Assembly: GCA_018296165.2 (NCBI GenBank)
Contig: JACKQL020000125.1
Span: 1-64,000 of the forward strand
Origin: Termitomyces sp. T153
Lineage: Eukaryota > Basidiomycota > Agaricomycetes > Agaricales > Lyophyllaceae
Direction of reading: 5' to 3'
DNA: 64,000 nt
Position 1 is the first letter of the stretch, and each line of letters starts with the position of its first letter. The notes under the pieces were generated by a model. That model did no database searches. It was not told where the DNA came from and worked only from the letters and a program-made list of their open reading frames with translations. The position numbers and the translations under genes were made by a program. Positions 9,015 to 18,854 of this stretch are shown here, in pieces.

Positions 9015-11228
9015 TTGAGAGATGTGTATCTGCAGGCCTTTGCTGCAGAGGGAGATGTGGGAGGAAGAGATGAGAAGACATTAGCAGCCTATCTAAATGG
9101 GCAGCTGTGTCAGATACCAGAAAAGTTGGAGGAGATCTTAGTATATCAGGAAAGCCTAGAGTTAGAAGCAGGTGTGGGGGAAACTGCACAAGTGTTTTTT
9201 AAGAAATACAAACCTGTTGCTAGAAAGGTAAAACCTGTACTAGGAACCTCTCCTGAGGAGTTTAGAATTCAAAGGTGTATCACTGGAGATCTACTAGCAG
9301 ACATGCCACAGTCGGACCCAAACCCACCTGATTTCAGACCCACAGGGAGGTATGCTGCTGAGTGCAAGGAGATCATTGACCAGGCACATGGTGATGGTTT
9401 CTTATGGCCAGAAGAGATGAAAGCAGTACATCATCTGATGATGCTGCAGAATGAGGCTTTTGCATGGGATGATTCTCAAAGAGGTAGGCTCAAAGGGGAA
9501 TTCTTCCCTCCTGTAGTAATGCCAGTGATTCCTCACACCCCCTGGGTATTGAAGAACATTCCCATGACTCCTGGACTCAGAGATAAAATCTGCCAGATGA
9601 TAAAGCAGAAAATTGAGGCAGGAGTATATGAGCCATCCAACTCTTCATACAGATCCCAGTGGTTTACATTATTGAAGAAGGATAGTGAGAGTTTGAGGAT
9701 AGTTCACAGCTTGGAACCTTTAAACAAAGTGACCATAGCACACTCTGGGTTGCCACCAGCAACTGAAGAGTTGGCTAGTCATTTTGCTGGCAGAGCTTGT
9801 GGAGGAATCTTTGACTTGTATGTGGGATATGATGAGAGAGTGTTGAATGTGAGGTCTAGGGACTATACCACCTTCCAGACACCCTTTGGTGCTCTAAGGT
9901 TGGTAACCCTGCCAGTGGGCTGGACAAATTCAGTACCAATCTTTCATGATGACATTACCTTCATCTTGAAAGATGAGATACCTCATGTAACTTGGCCATA
10001 TATTGATGATGTGCCAATCAGAGGTCCACCTCACAGGTATGAATTGCCAGATGGAGGCTATGAAGTTATCCCAGAAAATCCAGGCATTAGAAGATTTGTA
10101 TGGAAACATCTGCAGAATGTAAACAGAGTATTACAAAGAATCAAGTATGCTGGAGGAACTTTCTCTGGGAAAAAGTCAGTAGTCTGTGCAGATGAGATCG
10201 TAGTGGTTGGACACAGGTGTTCCTATGAGGGACAGAAACCTGAGACCAAGCAATTGGCTATTGTTATGGGGTGGGGTGATTGCCAGGACAAGTCAGATGT
10301 CAGAGCTTTCCTAGGTACTTGTGGTACCTTTAGGATGTTCATTAAAGACTATGCCAAAGTGGCTGCACCCATCAACAAATTGACTCAAAACCACACACCA
10401 TTTGTTTGGGGTGAGGAACAGCAGTCAGCAATGGCCCAGTTGAAGAAGTTGCTAGCTGAAAGTGCACCTCTAAAACCACTTGACTATGAGTCAGAAGGGG
10501 CAGTGGTCTTATTAGTTGACACTTCTTGGATGGCAGTGGGCTTTGGAATATTCCAGGAAGCTCCAGACAATCCTAAGCAACGCACTTGTGCTAAGCTAGG
10601 ATCCATCACCTTGAATGAGAGGGAGGCAAGATTCTCACAACCTAAGAGAGAACTGTATGGTTTGATGAGAGCCTTGCAAGCTAATAAGTATTGGCTAGTT
10701 GGTTGTAGGAAGCTTGTAGTGGAGACAGATGCCAAGTATTTGAAGGGAATGCTACGCAATCCTGGAGTAAGACCTAATGCCACCATCATGAGATGGATTG
10801 AGGATGTCCTACTCTATCATTTTACTTTGAGACATGTGCCAGGAAAGACCTTTAGTGTTGATGGCCTGTCTAGGAGACTCAATCATCCAGGAGATGAGGA
10901 GTACCCACCTGTTAATCCAGAGTTGGTGGACAACCCAAAGACTATGCACTTTGAATATCCAGACAAAACCAACAATGAACCAGGATGGGAGGATTGGGAA
11001 CCCTTAGCACTTGAAGAGTTTGCAGATCAAATTGACACTAGAGGAGGCTATCTACATGCAGTAGCCACTGAAGTATCAGACTTTGAACAAGAACTTGATA
11101 GAGCAAGGTCTCAAGAGATGGAACTTAGGAAGGCAGTTCTAAGTCAGCAGCAGACATCCGGAATAGATCCTGTTGCAGTACTATCTCTCTCTCAGCCTCT
11201 GTTACTCACAGAAGGTACTGAGGAATGA
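9015..11228 (+). CDS. pol: Reverse transcriptase-RNase H of gypsy B
   Basis: A 737-residue frame that copies the element's RNA into DNA. The RT palm has FQTPFGALRL (about residue 286), LPVGWTNSV and the catalytic YIDD at about residues 329-332 (codons 9999-10010). The thumb/connection region has FLGTCGTFRMFI. RNase H follows, with VDTSWMAVGFG near residue 500, E in REL and TDAKYL. Unlike the other gypsy copies in the window, the catalytic Asp pair is coded GAT-GAT, with no CpG, and is intact. Upstream the same frame is open from about 8890 except for one TAG at 9010-9012. Downstream the TGA at 11226-11228 separates it from the in-frame integrase and fits a CGA-to-TGA change. Confidence 0.88.
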   Translation: MRDVYLQAFAAEGDVGGRDEKTLAAYLNGQLCQIPEKLEEILVYQESLELEAGVGETAQVFFKKYKPVARKVKPVLGTSPEEFRIQRCITGDLLADMPQSDPNPPDFRPTGRYAAECKEIIDQAHGDGFLWPEEMKAVHHLMMLQNEAFAWDDSQRGRLKGEFFPPVVMPVIPHTPWVLKNIPMTPGLRDKICQMIKQKIEAGVYEPSNSSYRSQWFTLLKKDSESLRIVHSLEPLNKVTIAHSGLPPATEELASHFAGRACGGIFDLYVGYDERVLNVRSRDYTTFQTPFGALRLVTLPVGWTNSVPIFHDDITFILKDEIPHVTWPYIDDVPIRGPPHRYELPDGGYEVIPENPGIRRFVWKHLQNVNRVLQRIKYAGGTFSGKKSVVCADEIVVVGHRCSYEGQKPETKQLAIVMGWGDCQDKSDVRAFLGTCGTFRMFIKDYAKVAAPINKLTQNHTPFVWGEEQQSAMAQLKKLLAESAPLKPLDYESEGAVVLLVDTSWMAVGFGIFQEAPDNPKQRTCAKLGSITLNEREARFSQPKRELYGLMRALQANKYWLVGCRKLVVETDAKYLKGMLRNPGVRPNATIMRWIEDVLLYHFTLRHVPGKTFSVDGLSRRLNHPGDEEYPPVNPELVDNPKTMHFEYPDKTNNEPGWEDWEPLALEEFADQIDTRGGYLHAVATEVSDFEQELDRARSQEMELRKAVLSQQQTSGIDPVAVLSLSQPLLLTEGTEE

Positions 11229-11294
11229 AAGGAAGCAGACTTACAAGCCTACCTAAAACATAGGAAGGGTGGTGAGAGTGAACAGTGGGATGAC

Positions 11295-12539
11295 TTGCTA
11301 CCAATTGTACAATGCTGGCTACAAGACCCAAGCAGAGAACCTGAAGGTTTGAAGGGCTGGGACCCAGACAAGTTCAAGAGGTTTGCAAGACAGTTCTTCT
11401 TTGATCAAAAGGGGAGACTGTACAAATGCAATCATGAGGCTAGGCATAAGCTAGTAGTCAATATTGATAAGTGGATGTTCATGTTTAAATCAGCCCATGA
11501 TGCCTTGGGGCATAGGGGGACTTATGCAACTAAAATGTTAATACAAGAACAATTTTGGTGGCCAGGAATTGATGGAGATGTACAGTGGTATGTTGGAACT
11601 TGTCACAACTGTCAGATACATCAGAAGACAGTTGTAAACAGAGCTCCCATGGTAACCTATACACCTTCTATCTTCCAAACAATCCATATTGATACCATGC
11701 ACATGACTCCAGCCTCAAATGGCTGCAATTATATTGTCCATGGTAGGTGTGCATTGTCTTCATGGATGGAAGGGAGGCCTCTGCCCAAAGAAAACCATAA
11801 AACAATTGGTCAATGGTTGTTTGAGGATGTAATTTGTCACTGGGGTTGCATTGCAGAGATCATCACTGATGATGCTAGACAATTCAAAAAGGTCACAGCT
11901 TGGATAGAGAGTAAATATGGAATCAGAGGCATTGCCATCTCTCCATACAACTCTCAAGCTAATGGCAAAATTGAAAGACCACATTGGGATGTCACGCAAG
12001 CGTTATTCAAAGCTTGTGAGGATCACACTAAATGGTTTTGGTTCTTCTTCCATGTAATGTGGAGTGATTGTATTACTATCCGGCAGAGATTTGGATGTTC
12101 ACCATACTTCATGGTCACTGGAGCTCATCCCACTCTACCTTTGGACTTGGTAAAGGCTACCTGGTTAATAGAATTACCAGAAGGGCAATCATCTACAGAA
12201 GAATTGATTGGTTATCATGCTAGGGCTTTAGCCAAGCACCACCAGCATGAGGAAGAGATGAGAGAGAGAGTTGGGAAGGACAAACTCCAATGGGCCTTGA
12301 AGTTTGCAGAAGAACATAAAAACTCTATCAAAGACTTCAGTTTCAAGCCTTTGGACTTAGTATTGGTCAAGAATATGATCACAGAAAGTTCACACAGTGC
12401 TAAAATGCTGCCCCATTTCCATGGTCCAATGGTAGTAATTGCTAAGACCAAGGGTGGTAATTACATTGTGGCAGAGCTGGATGGGTCAGTTTGGCAGACC
12501 AGAGTGGTGGCTTTTAGAGTAGTCTCTTACAAAGCTTGA
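11295..12539 (+). CDS. int: Integrase of gypsy B
   Basis: A 414-residue frame for the enzyme that joins element cDNA to chromosomal DNA. The N-terminal HHCC zinc domain is visible as [13 protein letters not shown]...WWPG...CHNCQIHQK (about residues 65-115). The catalytic core has the D of HIDTMHM, the D of ITDDARQF and the E of NGKIERPHW, in DDE order. The C-terminal region has VLVKN and a short basic end. It is in the same frame as RT and separated only by TGA 11226-11228. The TGA at 12537-12539 and another one two codons on are each consistent with former CGA. The frame then runs to 12731. No chromodomain was recognised. Confidence 0.85.
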   Translation: MLPIVQCWLQDPSREPEGLKGWDPDKFKRFARQFFFDQKGRLYKCNHEARHKLVVNIDKWMFMFKSAHDALGHRGTYATKMLIQEQFWWPGIDGDVQWYVGTCHNCQIHQKTVVNRAPMVTYTPSIFQTIHIDTMHMTPASNGCNYIVHGRCALSSWMEGRPLPKENHKTIGQWLFEDVICHWGCIAEIITDDARQFKKVTAWIESKYGIRGIAISPYNSQANGKIERPHWDVTQALFKACEDHTKWFWFFFHVMWSDCITIRQRFGCSPYFMVTGAHPTLPLDLVKATWLIELPEGQSSTEELIGYHARALAKHHQHEEEMRERVGKDKLQWALKFAEEHKNSIKDFSFKPLDLVLVKNMITESSHSAKMLPHFHGPMVVIAKTKGGNYIVAELDGSVWQTRVVAFRVVSYKA

Positions 12540-12731
12540 AGATGATTGGAGCTATCCCAAACCTTAGAGCAATGGGTAGATATCACTCCAGAAAAGTTAA
12601 AAGAGTTAAGGGAAGAGCTACCAAAGCCTATGCTAAATGCTATGTCAGATCTGTTGTTTGGATCTATAAGGCTGCATGAGCCTCTAGACCATGACATGGT
12701 CGAGTTGGACAATAGCCCCGAAAGTTGTTAA
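12540..12731 (+). pseudogene. C-terminal extension of the gypsy B integrase
   Basis: The frame continues from the integrase past two TGA codons (12537-12539, 12543-12545) and encodes about 60 acidic, helical residues, including QWVDITPEKLKELREEL. It stops at TAA 12729-12731. Because both stops sit where CGA would restore Arg, I read this as the original C-terminus rather than a separate gene. Confidence 0.5.
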
Positions 12732-12888
12732 AGGGTTTTAAAGTTTTTCCTTAAAATCAAAATAAAGTTCTAAAAAGACTTAATCACATGTTTTGGGGTT
12801 AATAGCATTATATTTGGGGTGGCAAAATAAGGAAATATAGAAGGTTCTTTTTTTACAAGTGGGGAGGGCTTAGAATAGCTACACTAGT

Positions 12889-14208
12889 TTAGGCAGAGGC
12901 AATGCCAGTGCTTACAATGCAGGGGCCTCGTGTATGGAGGACATGGAGGATGGGAAATTTTTGGAGACAAAGGGGCAATTTTGATATTGGAATCAGGATT
13001 GACAACCTGGGACTCTAAAAGTAAAATAAAGACAGGTCAAAGGAAGTCAAAAAGGAGGATAATACCTCACGCAAAACTTGGAGATTGTTGAGCAGATCTC
13101 CAGTACACTTGATGTGGGAAGGTCCAAGAGTTTTGTCAAGATGGTTGAGATGAGTTGAAATTAGCTTGTAAGTCTGGAGGGTAATGTCAAGAGAGTAGAG
13201 CTGCTGTTGAGCAGCAAGCTGAACAGCATTGTGATGTTTTTGAAGATTGGCATGTGGGAGAAGGGTCCCGTCATCAGCGAGCTGGACAGCTTTGAGGGCA
13301 GCATTGATCTGGCCAAGAAGCAAGAGCACAGCCTTGCTTCCAGGTTTGAGATTGGCTGGGAAGTGAATAAGGGCTGAAAAGCAAAGGAAGGGAAAAAGGG
13401 ACAAACCATAAGCTGGAATAACTTTGATCTTTTTAGGCTTGGGTTTGCTGTTGGGTCAGCCTGCAGATGGGAGAGATAAATATTAAGTGTATCAAATCAA
13501 TGAGTGAGGAGGTTGAGCTTGAGGGCTACAACTCACATTAGCCTTGCATTTGCCAAAACAAGCAGCAGACAGACCTAACATTTTGATGTCCTGGTCTTTG
13601 GTGTGACGTTTCTAAGGGCTGGCATGAGATAAAAGCTGTGATAGAAGGGCAATAGACAGACCTCTTTGGCCTCACATTTGCGTTGAGCTTCCTGATGATT
13701 CTTCTCAATCTGGGTGATGGCATTGGCAAAGGTCAAGAGGGCCTGCACATCAGCAGAGTCATGGGCAGCTCCACAATCAAGTGTGGGAAGGATGGTGGCA
13801 AGGCTGTCAAATAGACCCTTTTGCTCAGTGATACGTGGAAAGTCGGCCTGGTCAGCAAAGTGCTGGGGAAAAGGAGGTATTAGAGTAAGAAAGGGTGGAA
13901 GAAAAAGGGAGAGGGAAGCCTATGAGTTGCATCATGCCCAAGTATTGAGCACAATCAGCCTCAGAGCCATTAAAGCCACTTGCAATTCCACAGATACCAA
14001 TAATGGCCTGCACAAATGAGGGGAACTGGAAGATGGCCAGAATGACCTGGTGGGCATTATGTTTAACTGAGCATCTGAGTAAGCCAAAGTAGTCAGGAGA
14101 GCTTGACATAGAAATAGATTGAGTTGACAAAGGAGCACAAGGAAGCCTGGCAGTGGGGCCAGTAGGAGTCCTATGAGGAATGGTGGGAGTAGAAGAGTTT
14201 GATGCCAT
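12889..14208 (-). pseudogene. Antisense multi-exon gene carried by gypsy B, unknown function
   Basis: On the minus strand an ATG at 14208 opens a reading frame that can be followed through about six exons: 14208-13924, 13862-13662, 13611-13537, 13460-13407, 13355-13066 and 13014-12889. The introns are 50-76 nt, with donors GTCTGT, GTGAGT, GTTTGT and GTATTA and AG acceptors. The first donor now reads AT, preceded by C, as expected if CGT became CAT. One frame step around 13460 is unresolved. Exon 2 is open and charged (ITQIEKNHQEAQRKCEAKE). Exon 5 encodes a long helical stretch (AVLLLLGQINAALKAVQLA, then HNAVQLAAQQQLYSL). No catalytic motif or known domain was recognised. It lies between integrase and 3' LTR, convergent with pol, which keeps its introns out of reach of splicing in the element's sense RNA. 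Confidence 0.6.
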
Positions 14209-14393
14209 GGCTCAAGGAAAATGGGATCATGGCAAGCATGTCCTCATAGGACAGCAGATGTGATTGAGGAAAGAAAAATAATTTTTGTAGGAAAAGGAAA
14301 GAACTTTGGGCTTTCATAATCAAAAATTGGGTGATTGAGCACAAGCAGTCTTCAAAGATGCAAAGACCTGACTGAGGGCAGTCAGTAAAATGG

Positions 14394-14404
14394 TGCGAGG
14401 GAGG
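14394..14404 (+). other. Purine-rich tract next to LTR-B2
   Basis: The sequence GTGCGAGGGAG lies immediately before the LTR start TGATACACC. This is the position and composition expected of the polypurine tract that primes plus-strand DNA synthesis in LTR elements. Confidence 0.5.
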
Positions 14405-15276
14405 TGATACACCTGTCTCATACTTGAGACAGGTTGAATATACTAAAAGATAAGAAGTACCAGTTAACAAGCTGAAAACATAAGCTTGAGTAATGTCAAA
14501 AACTGTAGACATGAATAACTTACCTAGTATAAAAAGAAAATCACCAAAGAACCCAAAAAGCATGCATGCAACAATGCCAGCGGGATGTATGACATCAAGA
14601 ACAGCTGGTCACATGTTTGATCAATGATCAATGGTTGTGCTTGGCAAAACTGGCTAGAAAGCTAACCAATGCCAAGAACAGCCACAGACATCTAAATGCA
14701 TAGTAAAACCCTGCCTCCCCTTGATACCACATGCCAGACTGTCCAGAAACCAGAGCTGGCCGCCACACAAACCACAAAAAGACAGTTAGGGAGAATTTTG
14801 GGGAAAAGGAGCAAAAGAAAAGATGTTGGACATATGCAGACTGAGTAACGCTGAACCAACACACCATTCCAATCCATTGACCAATAAGAGAAGAAAGCCA
14901 AGGAGAACCACATGGTACAACCATGGGCATGCATGGAAAGCACCCTGATCCATGCACACACAACGAGTTATAAAAGGGGGAGAAGAGCTGGGGGAAAGAG
15001 GAAGCAATGACATACCACGGCTTGGCTAGCCCCAGGGAGCAGCTAACTTAGGCTTATAAGTATTTAGTTGGTTTGGGTTTTTAATTATATATATTTTTGA
15101 ACCCTTCAATAGTTCAAGGCCATCTGAACTAGTGAATAAATCAATTTGAATCTATACCTACAACTGTAACGTCTAAGTGAGCTTTTGTGTAACTTAAGCC
15201 TCCAAAACTCTGTGAAAACTAAGTTTGATCCATTGATCTGATCAATTGATGGCATCAAAACTTACATTTTGCATCA
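14405..15276 (+). repeat. LTR-B2, 3' LTR of gypsy B
   Basis: 872 bp. It starts TGATACACC with an inverted repeat (CCTGTCTCA TACT TGAGACAGG) and ends ATTTTGCATCA. A TATA-like GTTATAAAAGG lies near 14967. The 3' 300 bp align with LTR-B1 (CATACCACGGCT..., CCCCAGGGAG, the TAAGTGAGCTT block, the GATCAATTGAT block). The 5' half does not. A minus-strand frame at 14628-14963 is an LTR shadow. Confidence 0.75.
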
Positions 15277-15438
15277 GCATCACACCTGGCCTAGGGAATT
15301 CCCAGACTTGTTCTCTTTGGATCTCTCTTTGCCAAGTGAGTAGTTATCTCAGTAGACACTATACAGTACTGAATAGACTTTGGATCTCCCTTTGCCAGTT
15401 GTGTGATTGAGCCACAGCCTCCAGAGGTTGCCCTTACA
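15277..15438 (+). repeat. LTR-C fragment (3' part)
   Basis: It matches 44585-44734 (CATCACACCTGGCCTAGG..., GAATAGACTTTGGAT, CCAGAGGTTGCCCTTACA). It is truncated on the left at the LTR-B2 boundary and joins copia RT sequence on the right. Confidence 0.8.
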
Positions 15439-16626
15439 GTCTCTGGATCTTGACTCAAACTCTGTGTCACTAACCTGGTCTTTTCCATCCCAAAATGATC
15501 AATCCAACTTTTACACATATACCCATTGTACCACAATTGCCTTTCTGCCTGAAGGAAGAGTAGCTAGTACAAACACCTTCTGTTGAACTAGAATTTCTAC
15601 CTCACATTCCATTACTGCCCACCCTACTACTGCATTACTTCTATGAGTTGCTTCATAATAATCTTTGGGAGGTTTGTTAAGATTGTAAGTTTTAGGAGTT
15701 TTCAAACATGGAGTATCTGGACCATATGTTGCATATGCCTTCAAGTCATTAATCACCAAACACCCAAAATCCCCAAAATCTACAAGATCAGACATTCCAC
15801 CACCAAAATTTGCAGTAGCTGAGAGATTGTTGATATCAAGCATAGCTGCAAGACTATGGTGTAAACCTAGATGAGCCTGACAATTTGCCCAACAAGTTGT
15901 TCATTTTGAGCAGTAACCTCATTAAGGAAAGCCCAACCAGCATCAGTCAATTTGATATTCTGACAAAAACAATCCATAGGACTAGTAGGTACCAGGGATG
16001 ATGAGGATGTATCAAGAGAGTTAAGCACAGGAATGGCAATTGATGTAAAACCCAACAAGAAATCAACTGGTGTCATTGAAGATGGACAAGACAGTACTGT
16101 ACCCTGGGGAGGTCAATAGAGGCAAAGGTGATACAGAACAAGGTTGAGATAAAGAATGGGGATGCAACCAACTACAAATAGTTTCATTGAAGACAGCATC
16201 ATGAAACAAATAATATTCCCTGTTCAAATCATGAACTTGCCAACCCAATCAGCCTTCTTCATATCCAATGAGTATTGTCTCAAAATGTTTAGTAGCTCCC
16301 TTCTGATAAGTTTCTGACTGGTGAAGGACAAAGCACTGGCAATGCATACCTGAAGGTGGTATGTCAGGCTTTTTACTCTCAACACATTTGAAAGGTATTG
16401 TTAGTGCTGAGAGAGTTGAAGTGGGCATACAATTCCTGAGATATTGTGCTGTCAGAACAGCATCACCAAGAAAAGACAAAGGTAGTCCAGATTCAGCCAT
16501 GAGAGATTGTGCCATATCTTCTATAGTACAAATGTACCTCTCTGCCTTCCCATTCTGCTGATGAGCATAGGCAGCAGTAGACTAGAGAATGATACTAGAT
16601 GCATTCAGATGATCACAAAGAGCACC
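15439..16626 (-). pseudogene. Copia integrase C-terminus and RT start
   Basis: Minus-strand frames in order: 16249-16515 has MAQSLMAESGLPLSFLGDA...YLRNCMPTSTL, the typical copia integrase core after its catalytic Glu (the upstream HQQNGKAERY-like stretch is at 16540-16570). 15511-15843 carries PKDYYEATHRSNA and the RT opening AIVVQWVY. 15439-15530 has TRLVTQSLSQD, matching the ARLV-x-G-x-Q start of copia RT. The frames are shifted against one another and hold stops. It is cut at its 5' side by LTR-A at 16627 and at its 3' side by LTR-C at 15438. Confidence 0.75.
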
Positions 16627-17703
16627 TGTCATGACCCATTTCCAGACCTCTGGACCTCCCCTTCAGGTCACCCCACCTCCCCAGAGCTTCCCCCAACAGC
16701 CCCCCAACTCACCCCAGCCTTTTCTAACCCACAGCACCCATTCCAGCTAACTCTGACACTTTCTCAGCAAACCCCAATGACCTCCTGGCAAACCCCAGCA
16801 CATCTCCTATCCTTCTCAGCTCCCTCTCTCTCTTGCAAGGCCCCCAAGCCTCTCCAACACTTCTCCTAGCCCAGGTGTGCACCACTAAACCACTCCTGCA
16901 ACCTACATGACCACTCCAAAGCTCCCTGACAACTGTGGGGCAGCCCACATTCCCATCTGATTCCATTAATATATCACCATGGCCCACCCACTGATTGTAA
17001 CCAACACCCATCAACTCTGCATGACTCCAATGAGCCCTGCTGCAAAACCCACTATCTCTGGAGCTGTCCCAGTAGTTAGTATATAAGTCATAGAGTAACA
17101 TCCCATACTCTAGTCTTGATATTGCTTTACTTGGTTCCCTGTGTCTTATGTTTCTTTCTGTCACTTTTCCTGGTCTCATGTCTGTTTTCTATCTTTAGTC
17201 TCAAATCTATCTCTTTCTCAGTTCTGTCTTGTCTTGACTTTGTCTCATGTCATCTGTCTCTGTTTCCTTTATTATTAATAAGCTCCTTTCAACTCTGATA
17301 TCATTACAAACTCCACACACACACTATGACCCTTCAAACATTCATATGATAACTCTGGACCTTGCCCTATGCTTGGCCCCAGAACTCATCACACTTAATT
17401 GATCCCCCATCAAACTCTGGTTCTGTTCCCATCACTCACAAAGCCTCCACTTATCTTGCAGCCCACACACTCACTTATGGACTTGTACCTGATGCCTGCC
17501 CAAGCCCAACATTCAATATACTTGGTCTTAGACTTCCCTGGACCACCTTGGACTTGCTTGGACTGCTCCTCCTAGCTTCTCCTTGCAAGTATCAGAAGTC
17601 CAAAGCATCCCCAGAGTGCTAGGTTATAAGCACAGGACATTGTGTCTGCCTAGTAAGGACTCACCCAGTTAAAGCTGAGCCCCCATGGTCAGCAGAATCT
17701 GAA
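16627..17703 (+). mobile_element. Solo LTR-A inside copia integrase
   Basis: It begins TGTCATGACCC and ends CAGAATCTGAA, with the terminal CA altered. The flanks GCACC (16622-16626) and ACACC (17704-17708) fit a 5-bp duplication with one G-to-A change. CpG is nearly absent, so it is older than the copy at 4814. Confidence 0.82.
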
Positions 17704-17959
17704 ACACCCACAACAAACTCCTTTGCACCATCACATCTAACAGCCTTTACCTTGTTAGCCAACTTCAACTCTAGCTATGCCTGAACAGTCTTGAAGTGCT
17801 TAGTAGCCTGATGCTTTGCAGACAGAAGAGCAGTATCTCTATAATTCAAGAAACCATCAAGAATAGAGTGAATGGTTTGGTTTTATATGGGCAAATTGAG
17901 TGGGAAATGGTCTGCAAGAATCCATGTGAAGTAAGTCACATATTTTATCTGCATGGTGT
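17704..17959 (-). pseudogene. Copia integrase core, N-terminal piece
   Basis: On the minus strand this short segment continues the copia integrase between the two inserted LTRs. It includes a stretch compatible with FPTQFAHIKPNHSL and a following helical part. There are stops at positions compatible with CGA or CAG decay. It joins 16626 after removal of LTR-A and 18855 after removal of LTR-B. Confidence 0.6.
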
Positions 17960-18854
17960 TGATGCAAAATGTAAGTTTGATGCCATCAATTGATCTGATC
18001 AACTGATCAAACTTTCTATTCACAGCTGTTCAAGGGCTTAGTTACATGTAAAATCCCACTTAGAATGAAAATAGTATTGATAGTTTATAATTTTATTCAA
18101 ATGATTGAGATGATCTTGCACAGAAGGATGGGCACAGTAGTGTATCAGCTAATCAAAAAGCAACTAATACTTGTAAGCCTAAGAGAACTGCTCCCTGGGG
18201 TGTCTCTGAGCCATGGTAACTAGCCTTCTTGCCCTCCTCCTCAAAATTCTATCCCTTTTATACCCCACCGTTTGTGCACAGACCATTGTGCTCTGCATGG
18301 TATCAGTTATATGAAAATTGGTCTCCATGTCATCTCTTCTGTGTCATTCTGTCTACCCACAGCTTTTTGGCCAATTTACCCATGTGATGGCTCACAGTTT
18401 TATCTTTTCCTTCCTAATCACTTTCCTTCTTGCCTACCTGTTTGTGCCATTGTTTGTGGTTGTTCAGGACTTAATGGTGCTTTGAAAGACTAGATAAACA
18501 TGTTGTTTTAGGGTGTTAATCAGTGGAATGTTGGAAATCATCCAGAAGTTTGCTGGCTGTGATTGCTGATCTCAGACTATGATTCAGGAATGCTGTCTTG
18601 TCCTAAGCACTGCCATGGAATCAGCTCTTTGTCAGCATATGATCTCTTTTGATTGCTGCAATTCTTACATGTCTGCTTTGGTTCAATCATCTTTAGTGTT
18701 GCATGGGTGGTAGTACTTAGTTTTTTTAAGGTATGTCTTTTCACATCTACAGTCTTTGATGTTTGGCTCACAGTTTTCAGCCATTTTGGTATATAGAATC
18801 CTTTTTATTCTTTTAGTACTTTCACCAGTCCTCAGTTTTGAGGCTGGCATATCA
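17960..18854 (-). mobile_element. Solo LTR-B1, reverse orientation, inside copia
   Basis: Read on the minus strand it starts TGATATGCCAGCCTC with the hairpin CCTC AAAACT GAGG and ends TTTGCATCA, like LTR-B1 at 4268-6249. Its 895 bp match the uninterrupted length of that LTR. It separates the copia pre-integrase (LFDNH) from the integrase core. A clear target duplication is no longer visible. Confidence 0.85.

Larger units (their letters stand above)
4268..15276 (+). mobile_element. Ty3/gypsy retrotransposon B, nearly complete, with an antisense gene
   Basis: Order: LTR-B1 (4268-6249, with a solo LTR-A inside), gag, protease, RT-RNase H, integrase, an antisense spliced gene, a purine-rich tract (near 14394-14404) and LTR-B2 (14405-15276). 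RT-RNase H before integrase is the Ty3/gypsy order. The coding frames are far better kept than in any other element here. The two LTRs share termini (TGATA...GCATCA), the TATA region and the last 150 bp or so, but their 5' halves are clearly diverged. The 5-bp flanks (GGTGT left, GCATC right) do not match. The element is therefore probably a recombinant of two related members rather than one intact insertion. Confidence 0.8.

Noticed and set aside
14628..15013. Minus-strand frames of 75-111 codons
   Set aside because: They lie inside LTR-B2 and are not kept in LTR-B1.
17955..17959. GGTGT before the reverse LTR-B as a TSD matching GGTGT before 4268
   Set aside because: The two sites belong to different insertions, and the right flank of the reverse LTR (TTGTT) does not match, so the identity is taken as chance.
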